DNA of 64,000 bases from Burkholderiaceae bacterium. GTDB taxonomy: Bacteria > Pseudomonadota > Gammaproteobacteria > Burkholderiales > Burkholderiaceae_C. The stretch lies in the NCBI GenBank assembly GCA_026125795.1, contig JAHCKM010000001.1:1-64000 (forward strand), written 5' to 3'. The translations under genes were made by a program, and so were the position numbers. The notes beneath the pieces are model-generated. The model saw nothing but the letters and a program-made list of their open reading frames with translations. It was not told the origin of the DNA and searched no databases. Each line of letters starts with the position of its first letter. Within the stretch, counting starts at the first letter, position 1. This document shows positions 7,691-16,127 of the stretch, one piece after another.

Positions 7691-8413
7691 CTAGATCTGC
7701 GCCGCCTCGTCGAGCGAGCGCTCGACGGCATCGCGCAGCGCGCGCAGCGCGGCCAGCTCGGCGCCGGGCGCGGCCAGCGCGCTCCATAACAGCATCGACA
7801 TCGCGCGCGCCTGCGCGTTGACGTCCATGCTCTTGCGCGTCGACACGGCTTCCCACAGCAGGTGCTCCATCGGGCCTAGCACCAGCGAGCGCAGCAGGCG
7901 CAGTGGCACGTCGCTGCGCACCACGCCGTCGGCCTGGCCGCGCGCCAGCAGGTCCATCAGCGGCGCGGTGTAGCGTCGGTGCAGCGGCAGCACCGCGTCG
8001 CCGAGGTCGGCCGGACCCTTGTCGCGCCCTTCCGATAGCACCAGCGCACACATGCCGGTGCCATGGCCGAGAAACAGCCGCAGGTGTGCGTGAACGAAGA
8101 AGTCGAATTGCGCGCGCACCGGCTGGTCGCGCGGCAGGCCCCGTTCGATCGCGGCGGTGATTTCGTCGTACCATTCAGCGATCACGCGCACGCATAGCTC
8201 GCGCTTGCCGCGGAAGTAGGTGAACACCGTCGCCTCGCTGATGCCCAGGCGCTGCGCGATCTCGGTGGTGGTGCTGCGCTCATAGCCCCGCTCAGAGAAC
8301 ACCTCGCGCCCCACGCGCAGGATGTCGCGCACGCGCTGCTCGCTCTTGGCGCTGGCCGGCGCGCGCCGTTGAGGGGTGGTGGCTGCCTTTCGCGTGGGCA
8401 TCGCTCGAGTCAT
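7691..8413 (-). CDS. TetR-family regulator, likely of the liu genes
   Basis: 240 residues. The N-terminal TetR helix-turn-helix is clear: VGREVFSERGYERSTTTEIA then ISEATVFTYFRGKRELCVRV. The C-terminal ligand domain is helical. ATG 8413 overlaps the stop of the thioesterase gene (TGATG), so the two are translationally coupled; an internal ATG at 8401 is an alternative. A TetR regulator (LiuQ) has been predicted for leucine-degradation genes of Betaproteobacteria, and this gene lies next to and divergent from liuA. Ligand is inferred to be a branched acyl-CoA. A 12-bp palindrome at 8875 is a candidate operator. Confidence 0.9.
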   Translation of the reverse strand: MTRAMPTRKAATTPQRRAPASAKSEQRVRDILRVGREVFSERGYERSTTTEIAQRLGISEATVFTYFRGKRELCVRVIAEWYDEITAAIERGLPRDQPVRAQFDFFVHAHLRLFLGHGTGMCALVLSEGRDKGPADLGDAVLPLHRRYTAPLMDLLARGQADGVVRSDVPLRLLRSLVLGPMEHLLWEAVSTRKSMDVNAQARAMSMLLWSALAAPGAELAALRALRDAVERSLDEAAQI

Positions 8414-8844
8414 CACGCGCCCGCAGGAGCCTGCAGCAAGCCCCGGGCCCGGGCCACGATGGCGTCGGCAAACGCGACTGACCTGCGCGCCACGGCATCG
8501 AGGTGCACCGCCTTCAGCGTGGTGCGAGCCGCCACCGCGCCGCTGGTCTCGTCGAGCATCTCGTGCTCGAAGCGGATGCTGCGCTCCTTGATCTCCAGCA
8601 GGCGCGTGCGCACGCAGACCACCGCGCCGGCCTGCAACTCCTGCAGGTATGAGATGTGCTGCTCCACCGCCGCCATGCCGCGCTGCGCGTCGCGCAGATA
8701 CGCCGCACTCAGGCCGAGCACGTTGAAAAGCTGCCAGCTGGCTTCGTCGAACTTGCCCACGTACCACATCACGTTCATGTGGCCCACGTGGTCGCAGTGC
8801 CACGGATAGACAGTGCCGCGGTAGGTGAGCAAAGCTTCGGTCAT
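8413..8844 (-). CDS. acyl-CoA thioesterase, 4HBT hotdog fold
   Basis: 143 residues, single hotdog domain. The N-terminal YPWHCDHVGHMNVMWYVGKF carries the D-H-x-G-H-(M)-N motif of 4-hydroxybenzoyl-CoA-thioesterase-type enzymes, with Asp as the usual catalytic residue. It hydrolyses an acyl-CoA; next to liu genes it could release CoA from branched-chain intermediates. It overlaps the TetR gene by one base and diverges from liuA across a 158-bp promoter region. Confidence 0.88.
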   Translation of the reverse strand: MTEALLTYRGTVYPWHCDHVGHMNVMWYVGKFDEASWQLFNVLGLSAAYLRDAQRGMAAVEQHISYLQELQAGAVVCVRTRLLEIKERSIRFEHEMLDETSGAVAARTTLKAVHLDAVARRSVAFADAIVARARGLLQAPAGA

Positions 8845-8874
8845 GATCCCGTCCGTTGCAGCGATGAACTTGAG

Positions 8875-8886
8875 TATTGATCAATA
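8875..8886. promoter_or_regulatory. candidate TetR operator, TATTGATCAATA
   Basis: A perfect 12-bp palindrome, AT-rich against a 70% GC background, lies in the divergent region between the thioesterase/TetR pair and liuA. It sits 31 bp upstream of the thioesterase ATG (8844) and 117 bp from the liuA start. TetR proteins bind such dyads and often autoregulate. Confidence 0.5.
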
Positions 8887-9002
8887 AAGTCTTGAACCGC
8901 AACTTTTACCCTGTTACGCTTGTCACCTGCGCCGTCATGATGGCCGCTAAGCCAATGTAGTTGAGCCACGCTCAATATGGCGCCCTCGCCGAGGAGACAC
9001 CC

Positions 9003-10175
9003 GTGTTCGAGTCCACCTTCCAGATCGACCTGGGGCCCGACGTCGCGATGCTGCGCGATGCGGTGCGCCGCTTCGCCCAAGACGAAATCGCGCCGCGCGC
9101 GGCGGAGATCGACCGCGCCAACGAGTTCCCGGCCGACCTGTGGCCCAAGCTCGGGAACCTCGGCGTCCTGGGCTTGACGGTCGGAGAGGGTTACGGCGGA
9201 ACCGCGCTGGGCTACCTGGCGCACATCGTCGCGATGGAGGAGATCAGCCGCGCCAGCGCGTCGGTGGGGCTGAGTTATGGCGCCCATTCCAACCTGTGCG
9301 TGAACCAGATCCACCGCAACGGCAGCGAGGCGCAGAAAAGAAGGTACCTGCCCCGGCTGGTGAGCGGCGAGCATGTCGGCGCGCTGGCGATGAGCGAACC
9401 CAACGCGGGGTCTGACGTGGTCAGCATGACGCTCAAGGCCGAGCGGCGCGGCGACTTCTATCTGCTCAACGGCAGCAAGATGTGGATCACCAACGGCGGC
9501 GATGCCGACACGCTGATCGTCTATGCCAAGACCGATCCGCAGATGGGCGCGCGCGGCATGACGGCGTTCATCATCGAGAAGGGCTTCAAGGGCTTCAGCC
9601 ACGGCAAGCACCTCGACAAGCTCGGCATGCGCGGCTCCAATACCTATCCGCTGTTCTTCGAGAACTGCGAGGTGCCGGCCGACAACATGCTGGGCGGCGA
9701 GGGTGCCGGCGCCAAGATCCTGATGAGCGGCCTCGACTACGAACGTGCGGTGCTCTCGGGCGGGCCGCTCGGCATCATGGCCGCCTGCATGGACGTGGTG
9801 GTGCCCTATCTGCACGAGCGCAAGCAGTTCGGCCAGAGCATCGGTGAGTTCCAGCTGATGCAGGGCAAGGTGGCCGATCTGTACACCACGCTGCAGGCGT
9901 GCCGTGCCTACGTCTACGCGGTGGGCAAGGCGTGCGACAGCGCCGACCACGCGCGCACGCTGCGCAAGGACGCCGCCGGAGCGATCCTCTACGCGGCCGA
10001 AAAAGCCACCTGGATGGCCGGCGAGACGATCCAGGCGCTCGGCGGCGTGGGCTACACCAACGAGTTCGCCGCCGGGCGGCTGTGGCGCGATGCCAAGTTG
10101 TATGAAATCGGCGCGGGCACTTCGGAGATTCGGCGGATGCTCATCGGCAGAGAGTTGTTTGCGGAGACCATGTGA
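9003..10175 (+). CDS. liuA: isovaleryl-CoA dehydrogenase
   Basis: 390 residues from GTG 9003. GAGGAG lies eight bases before this GTG, so it is preferred over an in-frame TTG at 8961 that would add 14 residues. It oxidises isovaleryl-CoA to 3-methylcrotonyl-CoA with FAD, passing electrons to ETF. The acyl-CoA dehydrogenase pattern is complete: [25 protein letters not shown] and [19 protein letters not shown]. The glutamate in [15 protein letters not shown] (about residue 247) is where isovaleryl-CoA dehydrogenases place their catalytic base, distinguishing them from short/medium-chain enzymes. It is first gene of the liu operon; its stop overlaps the liuB start (TGATG). Confidence 0.95.
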   Translation: MFESTFQIDLGPDVAMLRDAVRRFAQDEIAPRAAEIDRANEFPADLWPKLGNLGVLGLTVGEGYGGTALGYLAHIVAMEEISRASASVGLSYGAHSNLCVNQIHRNGSEAQKRRYLPRLVSGEHVGALAMSEPNAGSDVVSMTLKAERRGDFYLLNGSKMWITNGGDADTLIVYAKTDPQMGARGMTAFIIEKGFKGFSHGKHLDKLGMRGSNTYPLFFENCEVPADNMLGGEGAGAKILMSGLDYERAVLSGGPLGIMAACMDVVVPYLHERKQFGQSIGEFQLMQGKVADLYTTLQACRAYVYAVGKACDSADHARTLRKDAAGAILYAAEKATWMAGETIQALGGVGYTNEFAAGRLWRDAKLYEIGAGTSEIRRMLIGRELFAETM

Positions 10176-11800
10176 TGCCGCAGATCGCGAGCAAGCTGAA
10201 CCCACGCTCCGAGGAGTTCAAGGCCAACGCGGCAGCCATGCGCGCGCAGGTCAACGACCTGCACGCGCAGCTCGAGCGCATCGCGCTGGGAGGACCGCAG
10301 GAATCTCGCAAGCGCCACGCCGCGCGCGGCAAGCTGCTGCCGCGTGAGCGTGTGGAGCGGCTGCTCGACCCCGACACGCCGTTCCTCGAGGTCGGCGCGC
10401 TGGCCGCGCTCAACATGTACAAGGAGAAGGACGGCTCGGATGCCGCGCCGAGTGCCGGCGTGATTACCGGTATCGGCCGCGTCTCGGGCGTCGAATGCAT
10501 GATCGTATGCAACGACGCCACCGTGAAAGGCGGCACCTACTACCCGATGACGGTGAAGAAGCATCTGCGCGCGCAGGAGATCGCGCAGATGAACCGGCTG
10601 CCGTGCATCTACCTGGTCGACTCGGGCGGCGCCAACCTGCCGAACCAGGACGAGGTGTTCCCCGATCGCGAGCACTTCGGGCGCATCTTCTACAACCAGG
10701 CGAATCTGTCGGCGCAGGGCATTCCGCAGATCGCCGTGGTGATGGGCTCGTGCACCGCCGGTGGCGCCTACGTTCCGGCGATGAGCGACGAGACCATCAT
10801 CGTCAAGAACCAGGGCACGATCTTTCTCGGCGGTCCGCCGCTGGTGAAGGCGGCCATCGGCGAGGTGGTGAGCGCCGAGGATCTCGGCGGTGGCGACGTG
10901 CACACGCGCCTGTCGGGCGTGGCCGACCACCTGGCCGAGAACGACCTGCACGCGCTGGCGATCGCGCGCCAGATCGTGGCCACGCTCAACTGGACCAAGC
11001 CGCAGCCGCTGCGCCTGCAGCCGCCGCAGCCGCCCAGGCTGTCCGCCGACGAGCTGCTCGGCATCGTGCCGGTCGACACGCGCAAGCCGTACGACGTGCG
11101 CGAGATCATCGCGCGTATCGTCGACGGCAGCGAATTCGACGAATTCAAGGCGCGCTACGGCGCCACGCTGGTGACCGGCTTCGCGCACATCGAGGGCATG
11201 CCGGTGGGCATCGTCGCCAACAACGGCGTGTTGTTCTCCGAAAGCGCGATGAAAGGGGCGCACTTCATCGAGCTGTGCTGCCAGCGCCGCGTGCCGCTGA
11301 TCTTCCTGCAGAACATCACCGGCTTCATGGTCGGCAAGAAGTACGAGAGCGAAGGCATCGCCAAGCACGGCGCCAAGATGGTCACCGCGGTGGCCACCGC
11401 CACCGTGCCCAAGTTCACCGTCATCATCGGTGGCAGCTTCGGCGCCGGCAACTACGGCATGTGCGGCCGTGCGTACTCGCCGCGCTTTCTGTGGATGTGG
11501 CCCAACGCGCGCATCGGCGTGATGGGCGGCGAGCAGGCGGCCAGCGTGCTGGCCACCGTGCGGCGCGACGGCATCGAGGCCAAGGGCGGCACCTGGAGCG
11601 CCGACGAGGAGGCGGCGTTCAAGCAGCCGATCCTCGATCAGTTCGAGCACCAGGCGCATCCGTACTACGCCAGCGCGCGCCTGTGGGACGATGGCGTGAT
11701 CGCGCCCGCCGACACGCGGCGCGTGCTGGCGCTGGCGATCAGCGCGAGCCTCAATGCGCCGATCCCCGAGCGACCGGCGTTCGGCGTGTTCCGGATGTGA
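10175..11800 (+). CDS. liuB: 3-methylcrotonyl-CoA carboxylase, carboxyltransferase (beta) subunit
   Basis: 541 residues, normal for MCC beta. The crotonase-like carboxyltransferase halves are recognisable: [20 protein letters not shown] and later [19 protein letters not shown] with [18 protein letters not shown]. It transfers CO2 from carboxybiotin to 3-methylcrotonyl-CoA, together with the biotin subunit at 16128. ATG 10175 overlaps the liuA stop; a GTG one codon upstream (10172) is an equal alternative. In most liu operons the beta and alpha subunits are closer; here 4.3 kb of other genes separate them. Confidence 0.95.
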   Translation: MPQIASKLNPRSEEFKANAAAMRAQVNDLHAQLERIALGGPQESRKRHAARGKLLPRERVERLLDPDTPFLEVGALAALNMYKEKDGSDAAPSAGVITGIGRVSGVECMIVCNDATVKGGTYYPMTVKKHLRAQEIAQMNRLPCIYLVDSGGANLPNQDEVFPDREHFGRIFYNQANLSAQGIPQIAVVMGSCTAGGAYVPAMSDETIIVKNQGTIFLGGPPLVKAAIGEVVSAEDLGGGDVHTRLSGVADHLAENDLHALAIARQIVATLNWTKPQPLRLQPPQPPRLSADELLGIVPVDTRKPYDVREIIARIVDGSEFDEFKARYGATLVTGFAHIEGMPVGIVANNGVLFSESAMKGAHFIELCCQRRVPLIFLQNITGFMVGKKYESEGIAKHGAKMVTAVATATVPKFTVIIGGSFGAGNYGMCGRAYSPRFLWMWPNARIGVMGGEQAASVLATVRRDGIEAKGGTWSADEEAAFKQPILDQFEHQAHPYYASARLWDDGVIAPADTRRVLALAISASLNAPIPERPAFGVFRM

Positions 11801-12942
11801 GCTTCAGTTTGGAGAACATCTATCTCACGCCCGAGCACGAGCTGCTGCGCGACCAGGTGGCGCGTTTCATCGCGCGCGAGGTCGAGCCGCACGGCGAACA
11901 ATGGGAGCGCGACGGCTGCGTGCCGCGCGAGGTGCTGCGCAAGATGGGCGCGGCCGGCTTCCTCGGCTTGATGTTCTCTCCCGAGCACGGCGGCGCCGGC
12001 GCCGATGCGTTGACCAACCTGGTGTTCGCCGAGGCGCTGTCGCAGTCGACCTTCGGTGGCTTCATCGTCACCGTGCTCGTGCACACCGACATGGCCAGCC
12101 CGCACCTGCACCACGCCGGCACGCCGCAGCAGCAGTCGCGCTACATGCCGCGCATCACCGCCGGCGAGCTGACCACCGCGGTGGCGATCACCGAGCCCGG
12201 GGCCGGATCCGACGTGGCCGGCATCCGCACGCGCGCCGTGCGCGAGGGCGACACCTGGGTGCTCAACGGCAGCAAGCTGTTCATCACCAACGGCGTGCAC
12301 GGCGACCTGTACTTCGTTGCCGCGCGCACCGGCGACACGCGGCACGCGATCTCGATGTTCATCGTCGAGAAGGGAACGCCGGGCTTCAGCGTCGGCCGTG
12401 CGCTCGACAAGACCGGCTGGCGCAGCTCCGACACCGCCGAGCTGGTGCTCGACGGCTGTCGCATTCCGGCCGCCAACCTGCTCGGTGTGGAGCACCAGGG
12501 TTTCCGTTCGGTGATGAAGAACTTCCAGACCGAGCGCATCGCGCTCGGCGCGATGGCCGTCGGCCATTGCACCCAGGCGCTCAAGCTCACGCTCGCACAC
12601 GTGCGCGACCGTCAGGCATTCGGCGCCACCTTGTGGGACAAGCAGGCAGTGCGCCAGCGTCTGGCAATGCTCGACGCCAAGACGCGCGCGGCGCGCCAGT
12701 ACCTCTACCACTGCGCCTGGCTGGTCACGCAGGGCCGCGACGTGGTGCAGGACGTGTCGATGCTGAAGGCGCTGACCGGCGAGCTGGCCAACGAGGTGGT
12801 GCAGGCCTGCCAGCAGTTCCACGGCGGCATGGGCTACATGCGCGAAACGGCCATCGAACGCCTGTGGCGCGATGCGCGTATCCTCGCCATCGGCGGCGGC
12901 GCCACCGAGGTGATGCTCGACGAGGCCGCCAAGCGCTACTGA
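11797..12942 (+). CDS. acyl-CoA dehydrogenase, second of the cluster
   Basis: 381 residues from GTG 11797, which overlaps the liuB stop (ATGTGA). The family motifs are present ([50 protein letters not shown]). The C-terminal segment reads [11 protein letters not shown], without the Glu used by medium-chain enzymes; a Glu in [10 protein letters not shown] matches the alternative helix-G base of long-chain and isovaleryl-type enzymes. It may serve a longer branched acyl-CoA, as citronellyl-CoA dehydrogenase does in acyclic terpene pathways, but its substrate is not determined. It is clearly cotranscribed within the liu operon. Confidence 0.9.
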   Translation: MSFSLENIYLTPEHELLRDQVARFIAREVEPHGEQWERDGCVPREVLRKMGAAGFLGLMFSPEHGGAGADALTNLVFAEALSQSTFGGFIVTVLVHTDMASPHLHHAGTPQQQSRYMPRITAGELTTAVAITEPGAGSDVAGIRTRAVREGDTWVLNGSKLFITNGVHGDLYFVAARTGDTRHAISMFIVEKGTPGFSVGRALDKTGWRSSDTAELVLDGCRIPAANLLGVEHQGFRSVMKNFQTERIALGAMAVGHCTQALKLTLAHVRDRQAFGATLWDKQAVRQRLAMLDAKTRAARQYLYHCAWLVTQGRDVVQDVSMLKALTGELANEVVQACQQFHGGMGYMRETAIERLWRDARILAIGGGATEVMLDEAAKRY

Positions 12943-12943
12943 G

Positions 12944-13462
12944 ATGAACGCGCGCGATCACTTCCTGATGCTGGCCCGCTACCACGTGTGGGCCACCGAT
13001 CGGCTGCTCGACCGCCATGTCGCACTGCTTGCCGAAGACGAGTACCGGCGCGACGTGGGCCTGTTCTTCAAGAGCGTGCACGGCACGCTGAACCACCTGC
13101 TGGTGGCCGAGCGCGGCCTGTGGTTCGAGCGTTTCGCGAACGGCCGCTCCCCGGTGCACAAGCTCAACGAAGAGCTGCACACCGAGCGCAGCGCATTGCA
13201 TGCAGCGCTGAAGCAGGCGGTGCGCGAATGGATTCCGGCGATCGAGTCGTGGGACACGGCGCGCTTCGACGGCGCGCTCGGCTACACCAGCACCGAAGGC
13301 GTGACGCGCACCGTACCGTTCGCGCCGACGCTCACGCATGTGTTCAACCACGGCACGCACCACCGCGGCCAGATCAGCGCGGCGCTCACCATGTTGGGCC
13401 ACCCGGCTCCCGAGCTCGACCTGCTGTTCCGGGTGATCGCCGAGGCCGAGAAGGCGAAATGA
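12944..13462 (+). CDS. DinB-family metal-binding protein
   Basis: 172 residues, four-helix DinB/YfiT fold. The three putative metal histidines are visible: one in KSVHGTLNHLLVAERGLW and two in FNHGTHHRGQIS. DinB-like proteins are often thiol-dependent (bacillithiol or mycothiol) transferases or isomerases, but the activity in proteobacteria is mostly unknown. ATG is one base after the upstream stop, and its own stop overlaps liuC (ATGA), so it is fully embedded in the liu operon. Confidence 0.9.
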   Translation: MNARDHFLMLARYHVWATDRLLDRHVALLAEDEYRRDVGLFFKSVHGTLNHLLVAERGLWFERFANGRSPVHKLNEELHTERSALHAALKQAVREWIPAIESWDTARFDGALGYTSTEGVTRTVPFAPTLTHVFNHGTHHRGQISAALTMLGHPAPELDLLFRVIAEAEKAK

Positions 13463-14247
13463 CCACCACGCTCGACATCCAACGCCAGGGCGCGGTCGCG
13501 CGGGTGTTCCTCAACCGGCCCGACGTGCGCAATGCGTTCAACGACGCGGTGATCGCCGAACTGACCGCGGCTTTTCGCGAGCTCGCTGCCGATTCATCGC
13601 TGCGCGCCATCGTGCTCGGCGGCCACGGCAAGGCCTTTTGCGCCGGCGGCGATCTGAACTGGATGCGCGCGATGGCCGGTTATTCGTGGGAGCAGAACCG
13701 CGCCGACGCGCAGGCGCTGGCCGACATGCTGTACACGCTCTACAGCTGCCCTTTGCCGCTGGTGGGCCGTGTGCACGGCGACTGTTATGCCGGTGGCGTC
13801 GGACTGGCCGCGGTGTGCGACGTGCTGGTCGCGGCCGACGGCATGCACTTCTGCCTGAGCGAAGCGAAGCTCGGCCTGCTGCCGGCGACGATCGGGCCGT
13901 ACGTCATGCGCGCGCTCGGGCCTCAGGCATCACGCCGTTATTTCATCAGCGCCGAGCGCTTCAGCGCGGCCGAGGCGCACCGGCTCGGCTTCGTGCACGA
14001 GCTCGCCACCGCCGACACGATCGACGCCAGGGTCGACGCGATCGTGCAGGCGCTGGTGGCCAACGGCCCCGCCGCGGTCCGCGCGAGCAAGAAGCTCGTG
14101 CAGGATCTGGAGGGTGCCCCGCTCACGCCCGAGCTGCGCGCCGACACCGCGCGCCGCATCGCCGACATCCGCGCCAGCGAAGAAGGGCGTGAAGGCGTGC
14201 AGTCGTTCCTCCACAAGCGCACGCCGCGCTGGCTGGACGGGCCATGA
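13459..14247 (+). CDS. liuC: methylglutaconyl-CoA hydratase (enoyl-CoA hydratase family)
   Basis: 262 residues. Crotonase motifs are present: GHGKAFCAGGDLNWM (oxyanion hole) and AGGVGLAAVCDVLVA with LSEAKLGLLPATIGPYV. The Glu in LSEAKLG corresponds to the catalytic Glu164 of rat enoyl-CoA hydratase, while the Glu144 position is Gly. A GVGL in this place is also what I recall for bacterial LiuC-type hydratases. It would hydrate 3-methylglutaconyl-CoA to HMG-CoA. ATG overlaps the DinB stop (ATGA) and its own stop overlaps the next start. Confidence 0.85.
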   Translation: MTTTLDIQRQGAVARVFLNRPDVRNAFNDAVIAELTAAFRELAADSSLRAIVLGGHGKAFCAGGDLNWMRAMAGYSWEQNRADAQALADMLYTLYSCPLPLVGRVHGDCYAGGVGLAAVCDVLVAADGMHFCLSEAKLGLLPATIGPYVMRALGPQASRRYFISAERFSAAEAHRLGFVHELATADTIDARVDAIVQALVANGPAAVRASKKLVQDLEGAPLTPELRADTARRIADIRASEEGREGVQSFLHKRTPRWLDGP

Positions 14248-14942
14248 ACCTTGACACCACCCAGCTCGTCGCGCTGGCCGCCGCGCTCGGCTGGGCCAGC
14301 GGCCTGCGGCTGTACGCGGTGGTGTTCCTCACCGGACTGGCCGGCGCGCTCGGCTGGGTGCCGTTGCCGTCAGGCCTGCAGGTGCTGCAGCACCCCGTGG
14401 TGCTCGGTGCGTCGGGCCTGATGCTGGCGGTGGAGTTCTTCGCCGACAAGATCCCGGGCATCGACTCGATCTGGGACGCGGTGCATACCTTCATCCGCAT
14501 CCCGGCCGGCATGGCGCTGGCCGCCGGCGTGTTCGGCGGCGACTCTGCGGTATGGACCACCGTCGCCGCACTGATGGGCGGGGCGCTCGCCGCCACCTCG
14601 CACGCGGCCAAGACCACGACGCGCGCGGCCGCCAACACATCGCCCGAGCCGCTGTCCAACATCGGGCTGTCGTTGCTCGGCGATGCCGCGGTACCGACGA
14701 TGCTGTGGCTGGCCTGGACCCACCCGGTGTGGTTCTTCGTCGCGCTTGCGGTGGCCTTGCTGCTGATGGGCGTGCTGATCGCCGTGCTGTTTCGGTTTCT
14801 GCGCGCGCTGGTGCGCCGTTTCAAAGCGCCCCCAGGCGGCGGCCAAGGCCCGCCGCCGCCCCCCGAGGCGGCTGAGCCGCTCCGGAGAGGCCCTTCGTTG
14901 ACGCAAGAGCGGCGGATGCTGTCGTCGCCCGCCACGCCGTGA
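14244..14942 (+). CDS. DUF4126 membrane protein
   Basis: 232 residues with about five hydrophobic segments. ALGWASGLRLYAVVFLTGL and FFADKIPGIDSIWDAVHTFI are the DUF4126 core; function unknown. It overlaps the liuC stop by ATGA and the following gene by GTGA. The last 40 residues (from about 194) are Pro/Gly/Arg-rich and are encoded by a copy of the dispersed GC-rich repeat seen elsewhere in the window, so the natural C-terminus may have been extended by repeat insertion. Confidence 0.88.
   Translation: MNLDTTQLVALAAALGWASGLRLYAVVFLTGLAGALGWVPLPSGLQVLQHPVVLGASGLMLAVEFFADKIPGIDSIWDAVHTFIRIPAGMALAAGVFGGDSAVWTTVAALMGGALAATSHAAKTTTRAAANTSPEPLSNIGLSLLGDAAVPTMLWLAWTHPVWFFVALAVALLLMGVLIAVLFRFLRALVRRFKAPPGGGQGPPPPPEAAEPLRRGPSLTQERRMLSSPATP
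14823..14899 (+). repeat. dispersed GC-rich repeat, copy D (within a coding sequence)
   Basis: Contains CCCCCCGAGG, GGCTGAG and GAGGCCCTTCG, matching in order the core of the intergenic copy at 35215 (CCCCCCGAGG, GCTGAGG, GGCCCTTCGG). It encodes the Pro/Gly-rich tail of the DUF4126 protein. Confidence 0.5.
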
Positions 14943-16111
14943 CCGGTGCGCGGACCGTCGGGTCTGTGCTCGGTCTCGCGGCGCTGTGCGCGGGGCTCGC
15001 GCATGCGCAGACCGCGCCCGACGAGCCGACGCTGGCGCAGGATCTGCACGAGCAGGTGCTGCGTCTGCCGGTCAGCGTGAAGAACGGCTATGGCCGCGAG
15101 GAGTCGCGCGACATTGCGCTCACGGTGTTCAAGCCTGCCGGCCACGGGCCGTTCCCGCTGGTGATCGTGAGCCACGGTCGGGGCACTGCCGACCGGCGTG
15201 CGCAGCAAGGCCGGCAACGTTTCGAGCCGCTGTCACGCTATCTGGTGAACAAGGGCTTCGTCGTGCTCGTGCCCACGCGCGTGGGTTACGGCGACACCTA
15301 CGGCGAATTCGATCCCGAAGACCCTGGCGGTTGCGGCGTCATGCGCGTCGAACCGGTGTCGATTGCCGCGTCCGACCAGGTGATGGCTGCGCTGCAGTTC
15401 GCTCGCACGCTGGCCTATGTCGACGCATCGCGCTGGGTCGCCATCGGACAGTCGGTGGGCGGGCTCACCACCGTGGCGGTCGCATGGCGCAACCCGCCCG
15501 GGCTGGTCGGTGCGATCAATTTCGCCGGCGGTGCCGGCGGCGACCCGCAGCGGCGGCCCAGTCAGCCGTGCACGCCGGTGCAGATCGAGCGGTTGTGGCG
15601 CGACAAGGCCGGCGCGGCGCAGGTGCCCATGTTGTGGCTCTACTGGGACAACGACAAGTACTGGGGCGCCGAGGTCCCGAAGCGCTGGCACCAGGCGTTC
15701 ACGGCGGGCGGCGGCAAGGCCGAGCTGCACACGCTGCCAGCCGTCGGCGACGATGGCCATCGTGGACTTCACATCGACATGGACACCTGGGTGCCGCGGG
15801 TAGAGGCCTATCTCGCACGCATCGGCTTCAACCGCAGCGGCGTCATGGCACGGCCGCCGGCCACGCAGCACGCGCGCATCGACGATGTGGCCAAGGTGCC
15901 GACGTCGCGCAACAACCGCGAGGGCGCGTACCGGCGCTTTCTCGAGGCCAGGCCGCCGCGTGCGTTTGCGGTCGGCCCGAAGGGCGCCACCGGCTGGGCC
16001 AGCGGTGACTGGGCGATCGGCCGCGCGCTCGGCTCTTGCCAGCGCCGCAATGGCGACCGCTGCAGGCTCTATGCAGTGGATGACGACGTGGTGTGGTCCA
16101 CGGAACCTTGA
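14939..16111 (+). CDS. secreted dienelactone-hydrolase-like alpha/beta hydrolase
   Basis: 390 residues from GTG 14939, overlapping the DUF4126 stop. A signal peptide (SVLGLAALCAGLAHAQTA) predicts export. The alpha/beta-hydrolase core shows VIVSHGRGTADRR (oxyanion loop), nucleophile elbow GQSVGG (Ser172) and a late Asp/His region GDDGHRGLH. After about residue 300 there is an extra domain of about 90 residues with two Cys (SCQRRNGDRCRLY) and many aromatics, unlike ordinary dienelactone hydrolases. It sits in the liu operon by overlap, but a periplasmic hydrolase has no obvious step in leucine degradation. Confidence 0.82.
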   Translation: MTGARTVGSVLGLAALCAGLAHAQTAPDEPTLAQDLHEQVLRLPVSVKNGYGREESRDIALTVFKPAGHGPFPLVIVSHGRGTADRRAQQGRQRFEPLSRYLVNKGFVVLVPTRVGYGDTYGEFDPEDPGGCGVMRVEPVSIAASDQVMAALQFARTLAYVDASRWVAIGQSVGGLTTVAVAWRNPPGLVGAINFAGGAGGDPQRRPSQPCTPVQIERLWRDKAGAAQVPMLWLYWDNDKYWGAEVPKRWHQAFTAGGGKAELHTLPAVGDDGHRGLHIDMDTWVPRVEAYLARIGFNRSGVMARPPATQHARIDDVAKVPTSRNNREGAYRRFLEARPPRAFAVGPKGATGWASGDWAIGRALGSCQRRNGDRCRLYAVDDDVVWSTEP

Positions 16112-16127
16112 TGCTTCGAGATTCACC

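Noticed and set aside
8961-9002. TTG start giving liuA 14 extra residues
   Set aside because: A GAGGAG ribosome-binding site stands eight bases before the GTG at 9003, and family proteins start near there.
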